Made by a program: the position numbers and the translations under genes
Notes under the pieces: generated by a model
Database searches by the model: none
Told to the model about the DNA's origin: nothing
What the model saw: only the letters and a program-made list of their open reading frames with translations
From: an uncultured Oscillospiraceae bacterium
GTDB lineage: Bacteria > Bacillota > Clostridia > Oscillospirales > Oscillospiraceae
DNA length: 15,971 nucleotides
Assembly: GCA_934569215.1 (NCBI GenBank)
Contig: CAKTKF010000005.1
Span: 1-15,971 of the forward strand
Direction: 5' to 3'
Shown here: piece by piece, positions 7,556 to 14,331 of the stretch
Numbering within the stretch: the stretch's first letter is position 1
Layout: each line of letters opens with the position of its first letter

Positions 7556-8187
7556 GCCTTTTTCCTCCTATACCCGCAGTCACAGTAGGGGCCGCCGGAG
7601 GCCAGTGTGTATTCTCGCACAAAGTCCGTCGTGCCGCCCGCTTCGCTCATGGTGTAGTCCAGATGGCACATGGCGGGCGTCAGGTCGTAAAGTCCCATCT
7701 TTTTCATCAGCTCGCAGATGCCGCATTTCGTAAAGCGTCCCTCGTAGCCGCTTCCGTCCGGGTATTCCAGGTACTCCATGTTCCAGGAATAGGGGTTGCG
7801 GTCGGCGGCTTTCAGGGCGGCAGTGGCCTTCATTCCGGCGATGTCCTGTTCGGTGAACTTCTTCTTGCCGCTCTTGCGGCAGAACCAGGCCATGGGCTTC
7901 GTCATCATGGCGTCCGCGTAGTATTTTGTCAGCGGCTCCACCTCCGGGCGCTCCGGCATGGCGAGAACGAACGCGCCAAGCATAGCGCAGTTCACGATGT
8001 TCATTTTGAACCGGTCTTCCTTCTCAAATTCCGGCAGATTCCGGATGATCTCCTTGTATTTTGGCTTCGCCTTTTTCTCGATTTCCTTCGCTGTGGCCGC
8101 ATCGTAGCCAAATACGACGGTCAGTTGTTTGCGAAAAGATTTCGCAAACAGCGCCCACATACCCATGGGCATTCCTGCATACTTCAT
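7552..8187 (-). CDS. ATC-hydrolase-like protein, copy 3 (PF14196 family)
   Basis: 211 residues, cytoplasmic. C-terminal signature: CGIC at 155-158 (Gly where copies 1 and 2 have Pro), MCHLD at 173-177 and GGPYCDC at 198-204. Cysteines 155, 174 and 202 and aspartates 177 and 203 line up with the other copies. The N terminus (MKYAGMPMGMW) resembles copy 1 more than copy 2. The start codon directly follows the GNAT stop (TGAATG), with GGAGGGG upstream inside the GNAT gene, and its own stop overlaps the DUF6796-like start. That places it mid-operon with tight coupling on both sides. Reaction and substrate are unknown; thiazoline ring hydrolysis is the family prototype only. Confidence 0.85.
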   Translation of the reverse strand: MKYAGMPMGMWALFAKSFRKQLTVVFGYDAATAKEIEKKAKPKYKEIIRNLPEFEKEDRFKMNIVNCAMLGAFVLAMPERPEVEPLTKYYADAMMTKPMAWFCRKSGKKKFTEQDIAGMKATAALKAADRNPYSWNMEYLEYPDGSGYEGRFTKCGICELMKKMGLYDLTPAMCHLDYTMSEAGGTTDFVREYTLASGGPYCDCGYRRKKA

Positions 8188-8817
8188 TCAGCACCCCTCC
8201 ACTGTATCCCCGGCTTTCGACGCCGGATATCGAATCAAATCATACAATACGCCATGTTCGCCGAAGCTCCGCGTTCCGGCCACCTCCATGCCGAGATGGA
8301 CGTATTTGTCACACTTGGATCTTGCGTCGGTGTCCAGAATCACCGGCACGCCCAGCCGGTCGCCCTCGGCAAAAGCGATATCCAGAACCTTCCGCATGAA
8401 TCCCTGCCCCTGATATGCTTCCCGCACGCAGACCATACCGACGAAAATATAGGGCTTTTTCGCCTTCTTGAACTGATCGTCCAGCCCGGGGCTGCCCTTT
8501 GCCATGATCTTGAAAAAGCCCAGCGCCTCTTTCAGATTCATCGCGCTGAAAAAGCCCTTTGCCAATGGCAGACACGCTTTCAGGCCGACCTTCTGGCCGG
8601 GGAGCTTGTAGGCGATAAAGCCCTCCTGTTTTTCCCCGGTGGTATACAGCATTCCGGCCTTCAGCGCCATGCGCACGTAGCCGCAGATGTAGATCGCCGC
8701 GGCTTCCTGACTGGGAAACGCGCCGGCAAGGCCATGCTCCCCGCCGTAGTCATAGTAGCCGAAAGCGTGTCCGATGTCCCGGATGACGCTTTCATCCAAT
8801 TCCGTTCCCTTTTTCAT
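8188..8817 (-). CDS. GNAT-family N-acetyltransferase
   Basis: 209 residues. GNAT fold: strand and acetyl-CoA loop at about 124-142 (FVGMVCVREAYQGQGF, with the Q-G-Q-G-F form of the R/Q-x-x-G-x-G/A motif), then the helix MRKVLDIAFAEGDRLG, and strand/helix VPVILDTDARSKCDKYVHLG near the C terminus. The start at 8817 overlaps the methyltransferase stop as ATGA; the long N-terminal extension that is open in frame is rejected because it lies within the methyltransferase gene. Such enzymes move an acetyl group from acetyl-CoA to an amine. Here the target may be a small-molecule intermediate of the operon pathway, but that is inference. Confidence 0.88.
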   Translation of the reverse strand: MKKGTELDESVIRDIGHAFGYYDYGGEHGLAGAFPSQEAAAIYICGYVRMALKAGMLYTTGEKQEGFIAYKLPGQKVGLKACLPLAKGFFSAMNLKEALGFFKIMAKGSPGLDDQFKKAKKPYIFVGMVCVREAYQGQGFMRKVLDIAFAEGDRLGVPVILDTDARSKCDKYVHLGMEVAGTRSFGEHGVLYDLIRYPASKAGDTVEGC

Positions 8818-9434
8818 TCCGGTTTCCCTCTTTCGCTCTTCCTGATAATCGCCACCGCGCAGGGGATTTTTCCCTTGCACATGATATAGCTCGCGTCCGT
8901 GTACCCGGCGTCGGCAAAGAAGCGCTTGTAGGTTTCCAGGGTAAATTCCCGCTTGAAATTCGCCCCTGCTTTGCCGATGGCACCCGAGACCTTGTTGGTC
9001 GCGCCTGCGTCCGTCCGGTTCATGTAGGTGGGAATGATGAGCCTTCCGCCGGGTCTGCACACCCGGTCAAGCTCCCGCAGTGCCTGATAAGGCTTGTCCA
9101 GCAGGTGGATCACATTCGCCGCCACCACGGCATCAAAGCGCTCGTCCGGGTAGGCAAGCTGCATGATATCCGCCTGTTCAAATGTCACGTTCCCGAATTT
9201 TCCGTACTTCTTTTCCGCCCGTTTCAGCATTTTTTCCGAAAAATCCGTAGCGACAAGGCTTTTGCACCGGGGTGCCATCACTCCGGTGAGAAGCCCCGTT
9301 CCACAGGCGCATTCCAGCACTTCGTCCTCCGGGGCAATCAGCCCTTCCACCGCCGCGCACAGCGCCCGATTTGCTTTCCGGTTGATGACGTTGGCAAAAA
9401 CGTCATACACCCATGCCACATTATCCCAGAACAT
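8814..9434 (-). CDS. Class I SAM-dependent methyltransferase
   Basis: 206 residues. Methyltransf_11/25-type Rossmann fold: motif I VLECACGTGLLT at 39-50, acidic residue at the end of strand 2 (Asp64 in VATDFSEKML), QADIMQL around 87-93, FDAVVAANVIHLL at 100-112, and RPGGRLII at 127-134. All SAM-binding elements are present. The start at 9434 (MFWDN) overlaps the alpha/beta hydrolase 3' end by 14 bases and has GGGGAGGG upstream; a longer in-frame reading is rejected because it runs through the hydrolase gene. The methyl acceptor is unknown; given the neighbours, a small molecule with a thiol, amine or carboxylate is more likely than RNA or protein. Confidence 0.9.
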   Translation of the reverse strand: MFWDNVAWVYDVFANVINRKANRALCAAVEGLIAPEDEVLECACGTGLLTGVMAPRCKSLVATDFSEKMLKRAEKKYGKFGNVTFEQADIMQLAYPDERFDAVVAANVIHLLDKPYQALRELDRVCRPGGRLIIPTYMNRTDAGATNKVSGAIGKAGANFKREFTLETYKRFFADAGYTDASYIMCKGKIPCAVAIIRKSERGKPE

Positions 9435-10203
9435 CGGCCGCCCTCCCCTTTTCCGGCAGGGCGTTCTTCTCCATGATCGACCGGAGCATTTCCGCGAAGC
9501 CCTGGGGATTCTGAATTTGGTACTGCATGTGGTCGTCGCCCTCAAAAACCGGGAAGTTGCCATGGGGATAGGCCTTCATGACCGCGTTCCTGTATTTGTA
9601 GTGGTCTTCCACGCTGCCAAAGGAAAAATATGCGTTCTTTTGCAGCGTCTCCGGCAGGGCCGGGAACGGCTTGTCCTCCAGGCTGTCCAGCATCTGGCGG
9701 CGTAGATTGCCGTATCTCAACGCTTTCCCGGCGGCGATAAAGTAGGGCTTGATGTCGTCATCATCGCACCACATGATCTTTTTCAGCGTTCCGCCCTTCG
9801 ACCAGTACAGGCTCTTGATGGCAAGGTACAGAAACGGCGTCATGACCCGGCGCGTCCCCTTCCCGATCTGGGCAAACTGCCCGCCGTCGAAGAAAACGTG
9901 TCCCACCGGCAGCTTCGTCTCCGTCAGAAACGCCATTGCCAGATCCGCCCCGATGGAGGAAGCCACGACCAGTGCAAGGGCGTCGACCCCCTGCCCACGC
10001 AGAAATTCGGTGATTTGCCGCACCTCGTCCGCCTTGCTTATGTACTTCTGTCCGGCGCAGTAGACGGTGGATGTGGGAAGAATGCAGAAATATTTGTCCT
10101 GCAAATGTTCCGCCACCCGCATGCTGCTCGCCCCGGTCACGCCCATCGCATGGAAAAACAGTACGGCCGGGTTCCGCTTGTCCCCCAGTGTTTCAAACAG
10201 CAT
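9421..10203 (-). CDS. Alpha/beta hydrolase with altered nucleophile elbow
   Basis: 260 residues. Alpha/beta hydrolase fold: FFHAMGVTG at 16-24 near the oxyanion hole, nucleophile elbow ASSIG at 81-85 (Ser83), an acidic residue at Glu199/Asp200 in FGSVEDHYKY, and His225 in EGDDHMQYQ. The elbow departs from GxSxG: the first glycine is alanine, a change tolerated in some families. It starts 16 bases after the preceding membrane-protein gene (GGGGG upstream) and overlaps the methyltransferase start. It is not closely similar to the other hydrolase at 5938-6792 outside the fold motifs. Substrate unknown; esterase or amidase is the generic expectation. Confidence 0.88.
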   Translation of the reverse strand: MLFETLGDKRNPAVLFFHAMGVTGASSMRVAEHLQDKYFCILPTSTVYCAGQKYISKADEVRQITEFLRGQGVDALALVVASSIGADLAMAFLTETKLPVGHVFFDGGQFAQIGKGTRRVMTPFLYLAIKSLYWSKGGTLKKIMWCDDDDIKPYFIAAGKALRYGNLRRQMLDSLEDKPFPALPETLQKNAYFSFGSVEDHYKYRNAVMKAYPHGNFPVFEGDDHMQYQIQNPQGFAEMLRSIMEKNALPEKGRAADVLG

Positions 10204-10219
10204 TCTTATCGCCCCCGAT

Positions 10220-10711
10220 TCAGTGCAGGAACAGCGTCATGATACCCGCCAGCGCCGCCGAAATAATGACCATGCCCACCGTACCGAACGTCCATTTTTT
10301 GCACTTGTCCTTCGCGGTGATGTAGGGCTTCAGGTCTTCCGTGTAGGGGATCGTCCAGGCCTTCGTATGCCCGACCCAGAAATCGTCAATGAGGAACCGG
10401 TCAATGAGATTCATCACGGACAGAATCACCAGCAGCTGCCAGAATCCGGCCACGAAGCCCCGCGCACCGTTCACCGCGTACACAAACACCAGCACATAGG
10501 CAATATACCCCGGAATGCAGCACACCTTGAAGAGCATTTGATTGCGGCGAATCCGTTCATAGGTCGTCAGGCCATGCTCCACACACCGCTTCTGCACCTC
10601 CGGGCTGTAAAGATGCACCATCCCCACAGCGCCCTTGCGAATGCCGAACAGGCACACCAGCACCAGCAGAACCCCAAGGCCGACGCCCTCCAGCAAAACC
10701 TTCCAAATCAT
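10220..10711 (-). CDS. Unknown four-helix membrane protein
   Basis: 163 residues. Hydrophobic segments at about 5-24, 62-80, 86-104 and 140-161. A charged, aromatic stretch (RFLIDDFWVGHTKAWTIP, about 105-122) sits between helices 3 and 4 and looks like the conserved core, with two Asp, a His and two Trp that could line a polar site. I do not recognise a named family. The start is well supported by AGGAGG with spacing 8. It lies second in the operon, 16 bases before the alpha/beta hydrolase gene. Role unknown; transport or membrane enzyme activity are both possible. Confidence 0.8.
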   Translation of the reverse strand: MIWKVLLEGVGLGVLLVLVCLFGIRKGAVGMVHLYSPEVQKRCVEHGLTTYERIRRNQMLFKVCCIPGYIAYVLVFVYAVNGARGFVAGFWQLLVILSVMNLIDRFLIDDFWVGHTKAWTIPYTEDLKPYITAKDKCKKWTFGTVGMVIISAALAGIMTLFLH

Positions 10712-10723
10712 GTCAAATACCTC

Positions 10724-10780
10724 CTACTTTTTCAGCATATCAGCAACTTTTGCGAAATCTTCCTTTGCCTCTTTGAAGCA
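10724..10780 (-). pseudogene. Possible 3' remnant of a lost gene (other frame)
   Basis: In the frame one base over from the DUF6796-like gene, the last stretch reads FKEAKEDFAKVADMLKK and stops at a TAG (10724-10726) that overlaps the AGGAGG of the next gene. The strongly amphipathic, Lys/Glu-rich reading and the stop placed at the next ribosome site look like a genuine protein C terminus. It overlaps the end of a membrane protein that itself seems cut short. A deletion joining two genes would explain both. Too short to be certain. Confidence 0.3.
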
Positions 10781-11270
10781 CGGCAAAGGCGCTTGCCAGA
10801 ATGAGCAGAACCATCCCGGCATAGGCGACGGCCATAGCCGGCACCAGCCGGTCATACTGGGACTGTATCAGCGCCGCCGTCTCCTCCCGCCCGAGAAGCG
10901 GCGCGAGTCTGCTCGTCCAGTCGGCGAGGCTTCCGATAAAGAGGTGCAGCGCCCCGGCCGTTGCAACGTAGATCACGCCGCCGATCAGGACTGCCCGCCG
11001 GGTCTTGCGGTACTGGGGCATTATCTGCTGGCAGGACACCCGCACGGTGAAAAATCCCAGGGACATACCGAGAAGTCCCGTCACAATCAGCAGCGGCAAC
11101 CGCCACAGTTCATATGTCCCATTCAGATACGCTTCCCGCAAAAATAAGCCGCTATCGCCGGGGCTTGCCGGGATCACACTCAGGCACAAATCCCCCACCA
11201 GCATCAAAAACGCGCCGAGAGCGCCCAGCAGGCAATCACTTATGTAAGCTTTTCGTCCTGAATGCTCCAT
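10740..11270 (-). CDS. DUF6796-like membrane protein, apparently missing the last two helices
   Basis: 176 residues, four hydrophobic segments (about 12-32, 57-80, 88-113, 143-165). The first helix (GALGAFLMLVGDLCLSV) matches the start of the full-length relative at 6860-7555 (GAILTLVGDMLLGW), so the two look like paralogs. This copy stops straight after helix 4 in a basic tail (QRGKGRFRKSC), where the relative has two more helices, so it looks truncated. The start at 11270 is the only one after an in-frame TAA; the ribosome site is GGAGG ten bases upstream. First gene of the ten-gene operon. It may be inactive, or a shortened working form. Confidence 0.72.
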   Translation of the reverse strand: MEHSGRKAYISDCLLGALGAFLMLVGDLCLSVIPASPGDSGLFLREAYLNGTYELWRLPLLIVTGLLGMSLGFFTVRVSCQQIMPQYRKTRRAVLIGGVIYVATAGALHLFIGSLADWTSRLAPLLGREETAALIQSQYDRLVPAMAVAYAGMVLLILASAFAVLQRGKGRFRKSC

Positions 11271-11293
11271 TCTCCTTCGACCTCCAGTTTTCG

Positions 11294-11315
11294 CCGGTTA
11301 GTGTTCGCTAACCGG
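11294..11315. promoter_or_regulatory. Perfect 8-bp inverted repeat, likely operator
   Basis: CCGGTTAG-N6-CTAACCGG, a perfect dyad of 22 bases ending 24 bases upstream of the first start codon. The core TTAGTG...CGCTAA has the look of TetR-family operators. On the minus strand a TTGAAA (11326-11321) followed 17 bases later by a weak -10 (CACTAA) would put the dyad over the spacer and -10 of a second possible promoter. In RNA it could also fold as a hairpin just before the ribosome site. No regulator gene lies nearby. Confidence 0.55.
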
Positions 11316-11324
11316 TATCCTTTC

Positions 11325-11348
11325 AAAAAGCCGCCCTGGGGCAGCTTC
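11325..11348 (-). terminator. Leader hairpin with U-tract (attenuator or backup terminator)
   Basis: On the minus strand AGCTGCC (11346-11340), loop CCAG, GGCGGCT (11335-11329) then TTTT. This is a 7-bp GC-rich stem (one G-U pair), extendable by two weaker pairs, with a U-tract. It lies about 25-50 bases downstream of the predicted start site of the operon promoter and upstream of the first gene, so it could stop transcription in the leader. If that promoter is not real, it would instead be a second terminator for the upstream genes. Confidence 0.55.
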
Positions 11349-11355
11349 TCCATAT

Positions 11356-11379
11356 GGTCACATCTGTTCACTTGCTCAC
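11356..11379 (-). repeat. Three short GTGA-type direct repeats at the transcription start
   Basis: Directly after the -10, the minus strand carries GTGAGCAA, GTGAACAG and GTGACC; GATGTGA is repeated exactly with an 18-base period. They overlap the predicted start site, where a repressor would block RNA polymerase. Short motifs, so chance is possible. Confidence 0.3.
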
Positions 11380-11408
11380 ATCATAGCACAGGGGTGTTTG
11401 ATTTTCAA
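11380..11408 (-). promoter_or_regulatory. Sigma-A-type promoter of the ATC-hydrolase operon
   Basis: On the minus strand TTGAAA (11408-11403), a 17-base spacer and TATGAT (11385-11380), preceded by TGC, which makes an extended -10. Spacing is ideal and each hexamer has one or two mismatches. It lies between the terminator of the upstream gene and the first operon gene, the expected place. Predicted start near 11373. Confidence 0.7.
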
Positions 11409-11454
11409 TAGGATGTCTGGATTTTTCGGCAAAAAATAAACTTATACCGAAAAA

Positions 11455-11478
11455 GAAGGCCGGTTTTCACCGGCCTTC
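11455..11478 (-). terminator. Intrinsic terminator after the DegV-family gene
   Basis: Perfect 9-bp stem GAAGGCCGG/CCGGCCTTC with a 6-base loop. On the minus strand it is followed by TTTTT (11454-11450). It begins 14 bases after the stop codon of the DegV-family gene and separates the housekeeping block from the ATC-hydrolase operon. Confidence 0.92.
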
Positions 11479-11492
11479 CCTGCAACTGATTT

Positions 11493-12371
11493 TTAGTCTG
11501 CCCGCTGCACTTCCTCCGTCATGATGACGGCGGCAACGGAATTCATGCCTACGTGGCAGGCGATGCTGCATGGCAGGTTGGCATAGCTCACCTTGGCAAA
11601 GGGGAACTCCGCCTGCACCTGCTGACGCCAGGACTCCGCCAGCGCCTCGTTTTCCAGCGTTCCGGCGGTTTCGATCAGGAGGCGGGACTCCGGAACATCC
11701 CGGAAGCGCTCTGCCCGATCCTGGTGAAGGGCATCGATCATCTTGCTCTCGGCAAGCTTCATGCCCCGCACCTTGGCGAAGGCGTCCAGCTTGTCTCCCT
11801 GAATGGTCAGCACTGGCTTGAGGTTCAGCACCGTGGCCAGCGTCGCTGCGGCGGGGGTGACACGGCCGCCCTTTTTCAGGTACTCCATGGAGTCCACGGT
11901 GATGTAGATGCTGGCGTCATAGGCGTGCTTTTCCAGAAATTCCCTGATCTGTCCGGCGTCGTACCCCTGCTCCGCCAGACGAAGGGCGCTGATCACCGAT
12001 TCTCTCTGGGTCACGGAGATCCGGTGGTTATCCACCACCTGCACCTTGCCGTCATAGTCCCGGGCAAACAGGGCGGCGCTCTGACAGGAGCCGCTCAGGC
12101 CGCTGGACATGGGGATATAGACGATCTCATCATAGCCCTTTGCCAGAATCCCGTCCCACAGCTCCATGAGCTGCCCCGGCGACGGCTGGGAGGTGGAGAC
12201 CTCCCGGTGCTGCCGCATGGCGTCATACAGCTGCTCCGACGTGATGTCAAGCCCCTCGTAGTGGATGGTTTCCTCCAGATTGACGGGCATGGCCAGGACG
12301 AAAACGCCCAGCTTTTCCCCCTCTGAGGCGGTAATTCCGCTGTTGGTATCCGTTGCGATTGCGATTTTCAT
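11493..12371 (-). CDS. DegV family protein (fatty-acid binding, FakB-like)
   Basis: 292 residues, the usual DegV length. Family marks: N-terminal IAIATDTNSGIT, the TSQPSP motif near 59-64, the SSGLSGSCQSA lipid-contact region near 89-99, MEYLKKGGRV near 162-171, and LNLKPVLTIQ soon after. DegV/FakB proteins bind a fatty acid between two domains and present it to the FakA kinase, which makes acyl-phosphate for phospholipid synthesis. No fakA gene is in the window, as is common for extra FakB paralogs. It follows ftsH by 41 bases, is probably co-transcribed with it, and ends in a strong terminator. The ribosome site is weak (AAAGG, 12 bases upstream). Confidence 0.92.
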   Translation of the reverse strand: MKIAIATDTNSGITASEGEKLGVFVLAMPVNLEETIHYEGLDITSEQLYDAMRQHREVSTSQPSPGQLMELWDGILAKGYDEIVYIPMSSGLSGSCQSAALFARDYDGKVQVVDNHRISVTQRESVISALRLAEQGYDAGQIREFLEKHAYDASIYITVDSMEYLKKGGRVTPAAATLATVLNLKPVLTIQGDKLDAFAKVRGMKLAESKMIDALHQDRAERFRDVPESRLLIETAGTLENEALAESWRQQVQAEFPFAKVSYANLPCSIACHVGMNSVAAVIMTEEVQRAD

Positions 12372-12412
12372 AGTGCGATAGTACCTTTCTTCCTGCCAAA
12401 ACGGCGCGGTTA

Positions 12413-14224
12413 TCAGCCGTTGAGAATCTTCATGAATTCCTCGCCGGTGATGGTTTCCTTTTCGTACAGGTAGCTTGCCAGCTCATCCAGCTTCTGCCTG
12501 TTTTCCGTGAGAATGTTTTTCGCCTTTTCGTGCTGCTGCTTTACGAGCGCAACCACCTGCCGGTCAACCTGCGCCTGGGTCTCTGCGGAACAGGCCAGGG
12601 ACGCGTCTCCCCCCAGATACTGATTGGTAACGGTCTCCAGTGCCACCATGTCAAAGTCCTCGCTCATGCCGTAGCGGGTAATCATGGCCCGGGCCATCTT
12701 GGTGGCCTGCTCAATGTCGTTGGAAGCGCCGGTGGAAATGGTGCCGAACTTGACCTCCTCCGCCGCGCGGCCGCCGGTATACGTAGCAATCTGATCCAGA
12801 AGCTCCTCCCGGGTCATCAGATAGTGGTTCCCCTGCTCCACCTGCATGGTATAGCCCAGCGCGCCGGAGGTGCGGGGAATGATGGTGATCTTCTGCACCG
12901 GGGCAGAATGGGTCTGCATGGCCGCGACCAGCGCGTGGCCGATCTCGTGGTAGGAAACCGTCCACTTTTCCTTGTCGGTGAGGATGGCGTTTTTCTTCTG
13001 ATAGCCCGCGATGACCACTTCGATGGACTCTTCCATGTCTGCCTCCGTGGCGAATTTCCGTCCGTCCCGGACGGCGCGCAGCGCCGCTTCGTTGACGATG
13101 TTGGCAAGCTCCGCGCCGGAGGCGCCGGAGGCCATCCGCGCGATCTGCTTGAAGTCCACATCGTCGGCAATTTTGATCTTCTTCGCGTGTACCCGCAGGA
13201 TGGCTTCCCGTCCCTGAAGGTCGGGCAGCTCCACCGGTACCCGGCGGTCAAACCGGCCGGGACGGGTCAAAGCGGGATCAAGGGATTCCGGGCGGTTGGT
13301 GGCGGCGAGGATGATGACGCCGGAGTTGCCTTCAAAGCCGTCCATTTCCGTCAGGAGCTGGTTCAGCGTCTGCTCCCGCTCGTCGTTGCCGCCCATGGTG
13401 CCGGTGTTCCGCTTCTGGCCGATGGCGTCGATCTCGTCGATGAATACGATGCAGGGAGCTTTTTCCTTGGCCTGCCGGAACAGGTCACGCACCTTGCTCG
13501 CGCCCATGCCCACAAACATTTCCACGAATTCGGAGCCGCTGATGGAGAAGAACGGGACGTTCGCCTCACCGGCGACGGCCTTTGCCAGCATGGTTTTGCC
13601 GGTACCCGGAGGGCCTACCAGCAGCACGCCCTTGGGCATGGAAGCGCCGATCTGACGGTACTTGTCCGGATTGTGGAGATAATCCACGATCTCGGCCAGG
13701 TTCTCCTTGGCCTCATCCTCGCCCGCCACGTCGTCAAATTTGATGCCGTCGGAGGACTGGACATACACCCGGGCGTTGGAGCTGCCGCCGTTGAACATCA
13801 GAGAATTGGGGCCGCCGGCTCTGTCCATCAGCTTTTTGGACATAAACTGCCCCAGGGCGACGAACAGCACAACGGGCAGCACCCAGGTCAGCAGGATGTT
13901 TAAGAGCGGAGAGGTTTCCTCCACAATCTCACCGCCGAACTGCGCGCCGGAATCGTGGAGCCGGTTCACCAGATCCGGGTCATTCATCAGGCCGGTTTTG
14001 TAGATTTTGCCGTCCTTGCCCTCAAAGAGGATCTGGTTGTCCTCCACCTTCACCTGACTGATTTCCTTATTTTCCGTCATGGTGATGAAGGTGCCGTAGT
14101 CCACCTCGATGATCTGCTGCCGGGCAATCCAAGGAACCAGTAGGAAGTTCACCAGCACCAGAGCGACCATAACCAGTGTGTAGTAGAAAATCAGGGGTTT
14201 CTTTGGCTGTTTGACTTCATTCAT
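12413..14224 (-). CDS. ftsH: ATP-dependent zinc metalloprotease FtsH
   Basis: 603 residues, near the usual FtsH length. Two N-terminal membrane segments (about 12-33 and 107-126) flank a small outer domain. The AAA+ module has Walker A GPPGTGKT (204-211), Walker B IVFIDEID (259-266) and the second region of homology ending in RPGRFDRR (321-328). The peptidase part has the zinc motif HEIGH (426-430) and a likely third ligand, Asp503, in SNDIEQAT. FtsH hexamers pull out and degrade damaged or short-lived membrane and cytosolic proteins. The start at 14224 has AGGAGG ten bases upstream; the longer in-frame start at 14269 is rejected because it lacks such a site. It lies 95 bases after the sensor kinase gene; a weak extended -10 (TGCTACAGT near 14284-14289) may give it its own promoter. 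Confidence 0.97.
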   Translation of the reverse strand: MNEVKQPKKPLIFYYTLVMVALVLVNFLLVPWIARQQIIEVDYGTFITMTENKEISQVKVEDNQILFEGKDGKIYKTGLMNDPDLVNRLHDSGAQFGGEIVEETSPLLNILLTWVLPVVLFVALGQFMSKKLMDRAGGPNSLMFNGGSSNARVYVQSSDGIKFDDVAGEDEAKENLAEIVDYLHNPDKYRQIGASMPKGVLLVGPPGTGKTMLAKAVAGEANVPFFSISGSEFVEMFVGMGASKVRDLFRQAKEKAPCIVFIDEIDAIGQKRNTGTMGGNDEREQTLNQLLTEMDGFEGNSGVIILAATNRPESLDPALTRPGRFDRRVPVELPDLQGREAILRVHAKKIKIADDVDFKQIARMASGASGAELANIVNEAALRAVRDGRKFATEADMEESIEVVIAGYQKKNAILTDKEKWTVSYHEIGHALVAAMQTHSAPVQKITIIPRTSGALGYTMQVEQGNHYLMTREELLDQIATYTGGRAAEEVKFGTISTGASNDIEQATKMARAMITRYGMSEDFDMVALETVTNQYLGGDASLACSAETQAQVDRQVVALVKQQHEKAKNILTENRQKLDELASYLYEKETITGEEFMKILNG

Positions 14225-14311
14225 ATCCGTATTTCCTCCTTTTTCCGCCGACCCGGACGCAGCCGGCAAAACGTATCTTTTTTACTGTAGCACGCAATTC
14301 TCAACCGAAAC

Positions 14312-14331
14312 GAAACCGCTCAAGCGGTTTC
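14312..14331 (-). terminator. Hairpin across the sensor-kinase stop codon, weak terminator at most
   Basis: Perfect 8-bp stem GAAACCGC/GCGGTTTC with a 4-base loop holding the TGA stop. On the minus strand it is followed by GTTTCGG rather than a full U-tract, so termination would be partial. It may reduce read-through into ftsH or stabilise the upstream mRNA. Confidence 0.35.

Noticed and set aside
7663..8889. Plus-strand reading frame of 408 codons
   Set aside because: It runs opposite the ATC-like copy 3, GNAT and the end of the methyltransferase gene, all of which have clear domain motifs and coupled starts. No recognisable protein results.
8188..9060. Longer 290-residue version of the GNAT protein
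   Set aside because: The extension overlaps the methyltransferase in another frame; the ATGA start at 8817 is far better.
8814..9563. Longer 249-residue version of the methyltransferase
   Set aside because: The N-terminal extension lies within the alpha/beta hydrolase gene in another frame and is Arg/Ser-rich shadow sequence.
11240..11353. 37-codon minus-strand ORF in the leader of the ATC operon
   Set aside because: It starts at the base of the leader hairpin, so a leader peptide was considered, but there is no ribosome site before it and it overlaps the first gene in another frame with no recognisable sequence.
11271..11492. A riboswitch or T-box leader
   Set aside because: The leader before the hairpin is only about 30 bases, too short for any known riboswitch aptamer or T-box.
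12530..13903. Long plus-strand reading frame of 457 codons opposite ftsH
   Set aside because: It mirrors the highly conserved FtsH coding sequence; GC-rich codon use keeps the opposite strand open. Its product has no family features.
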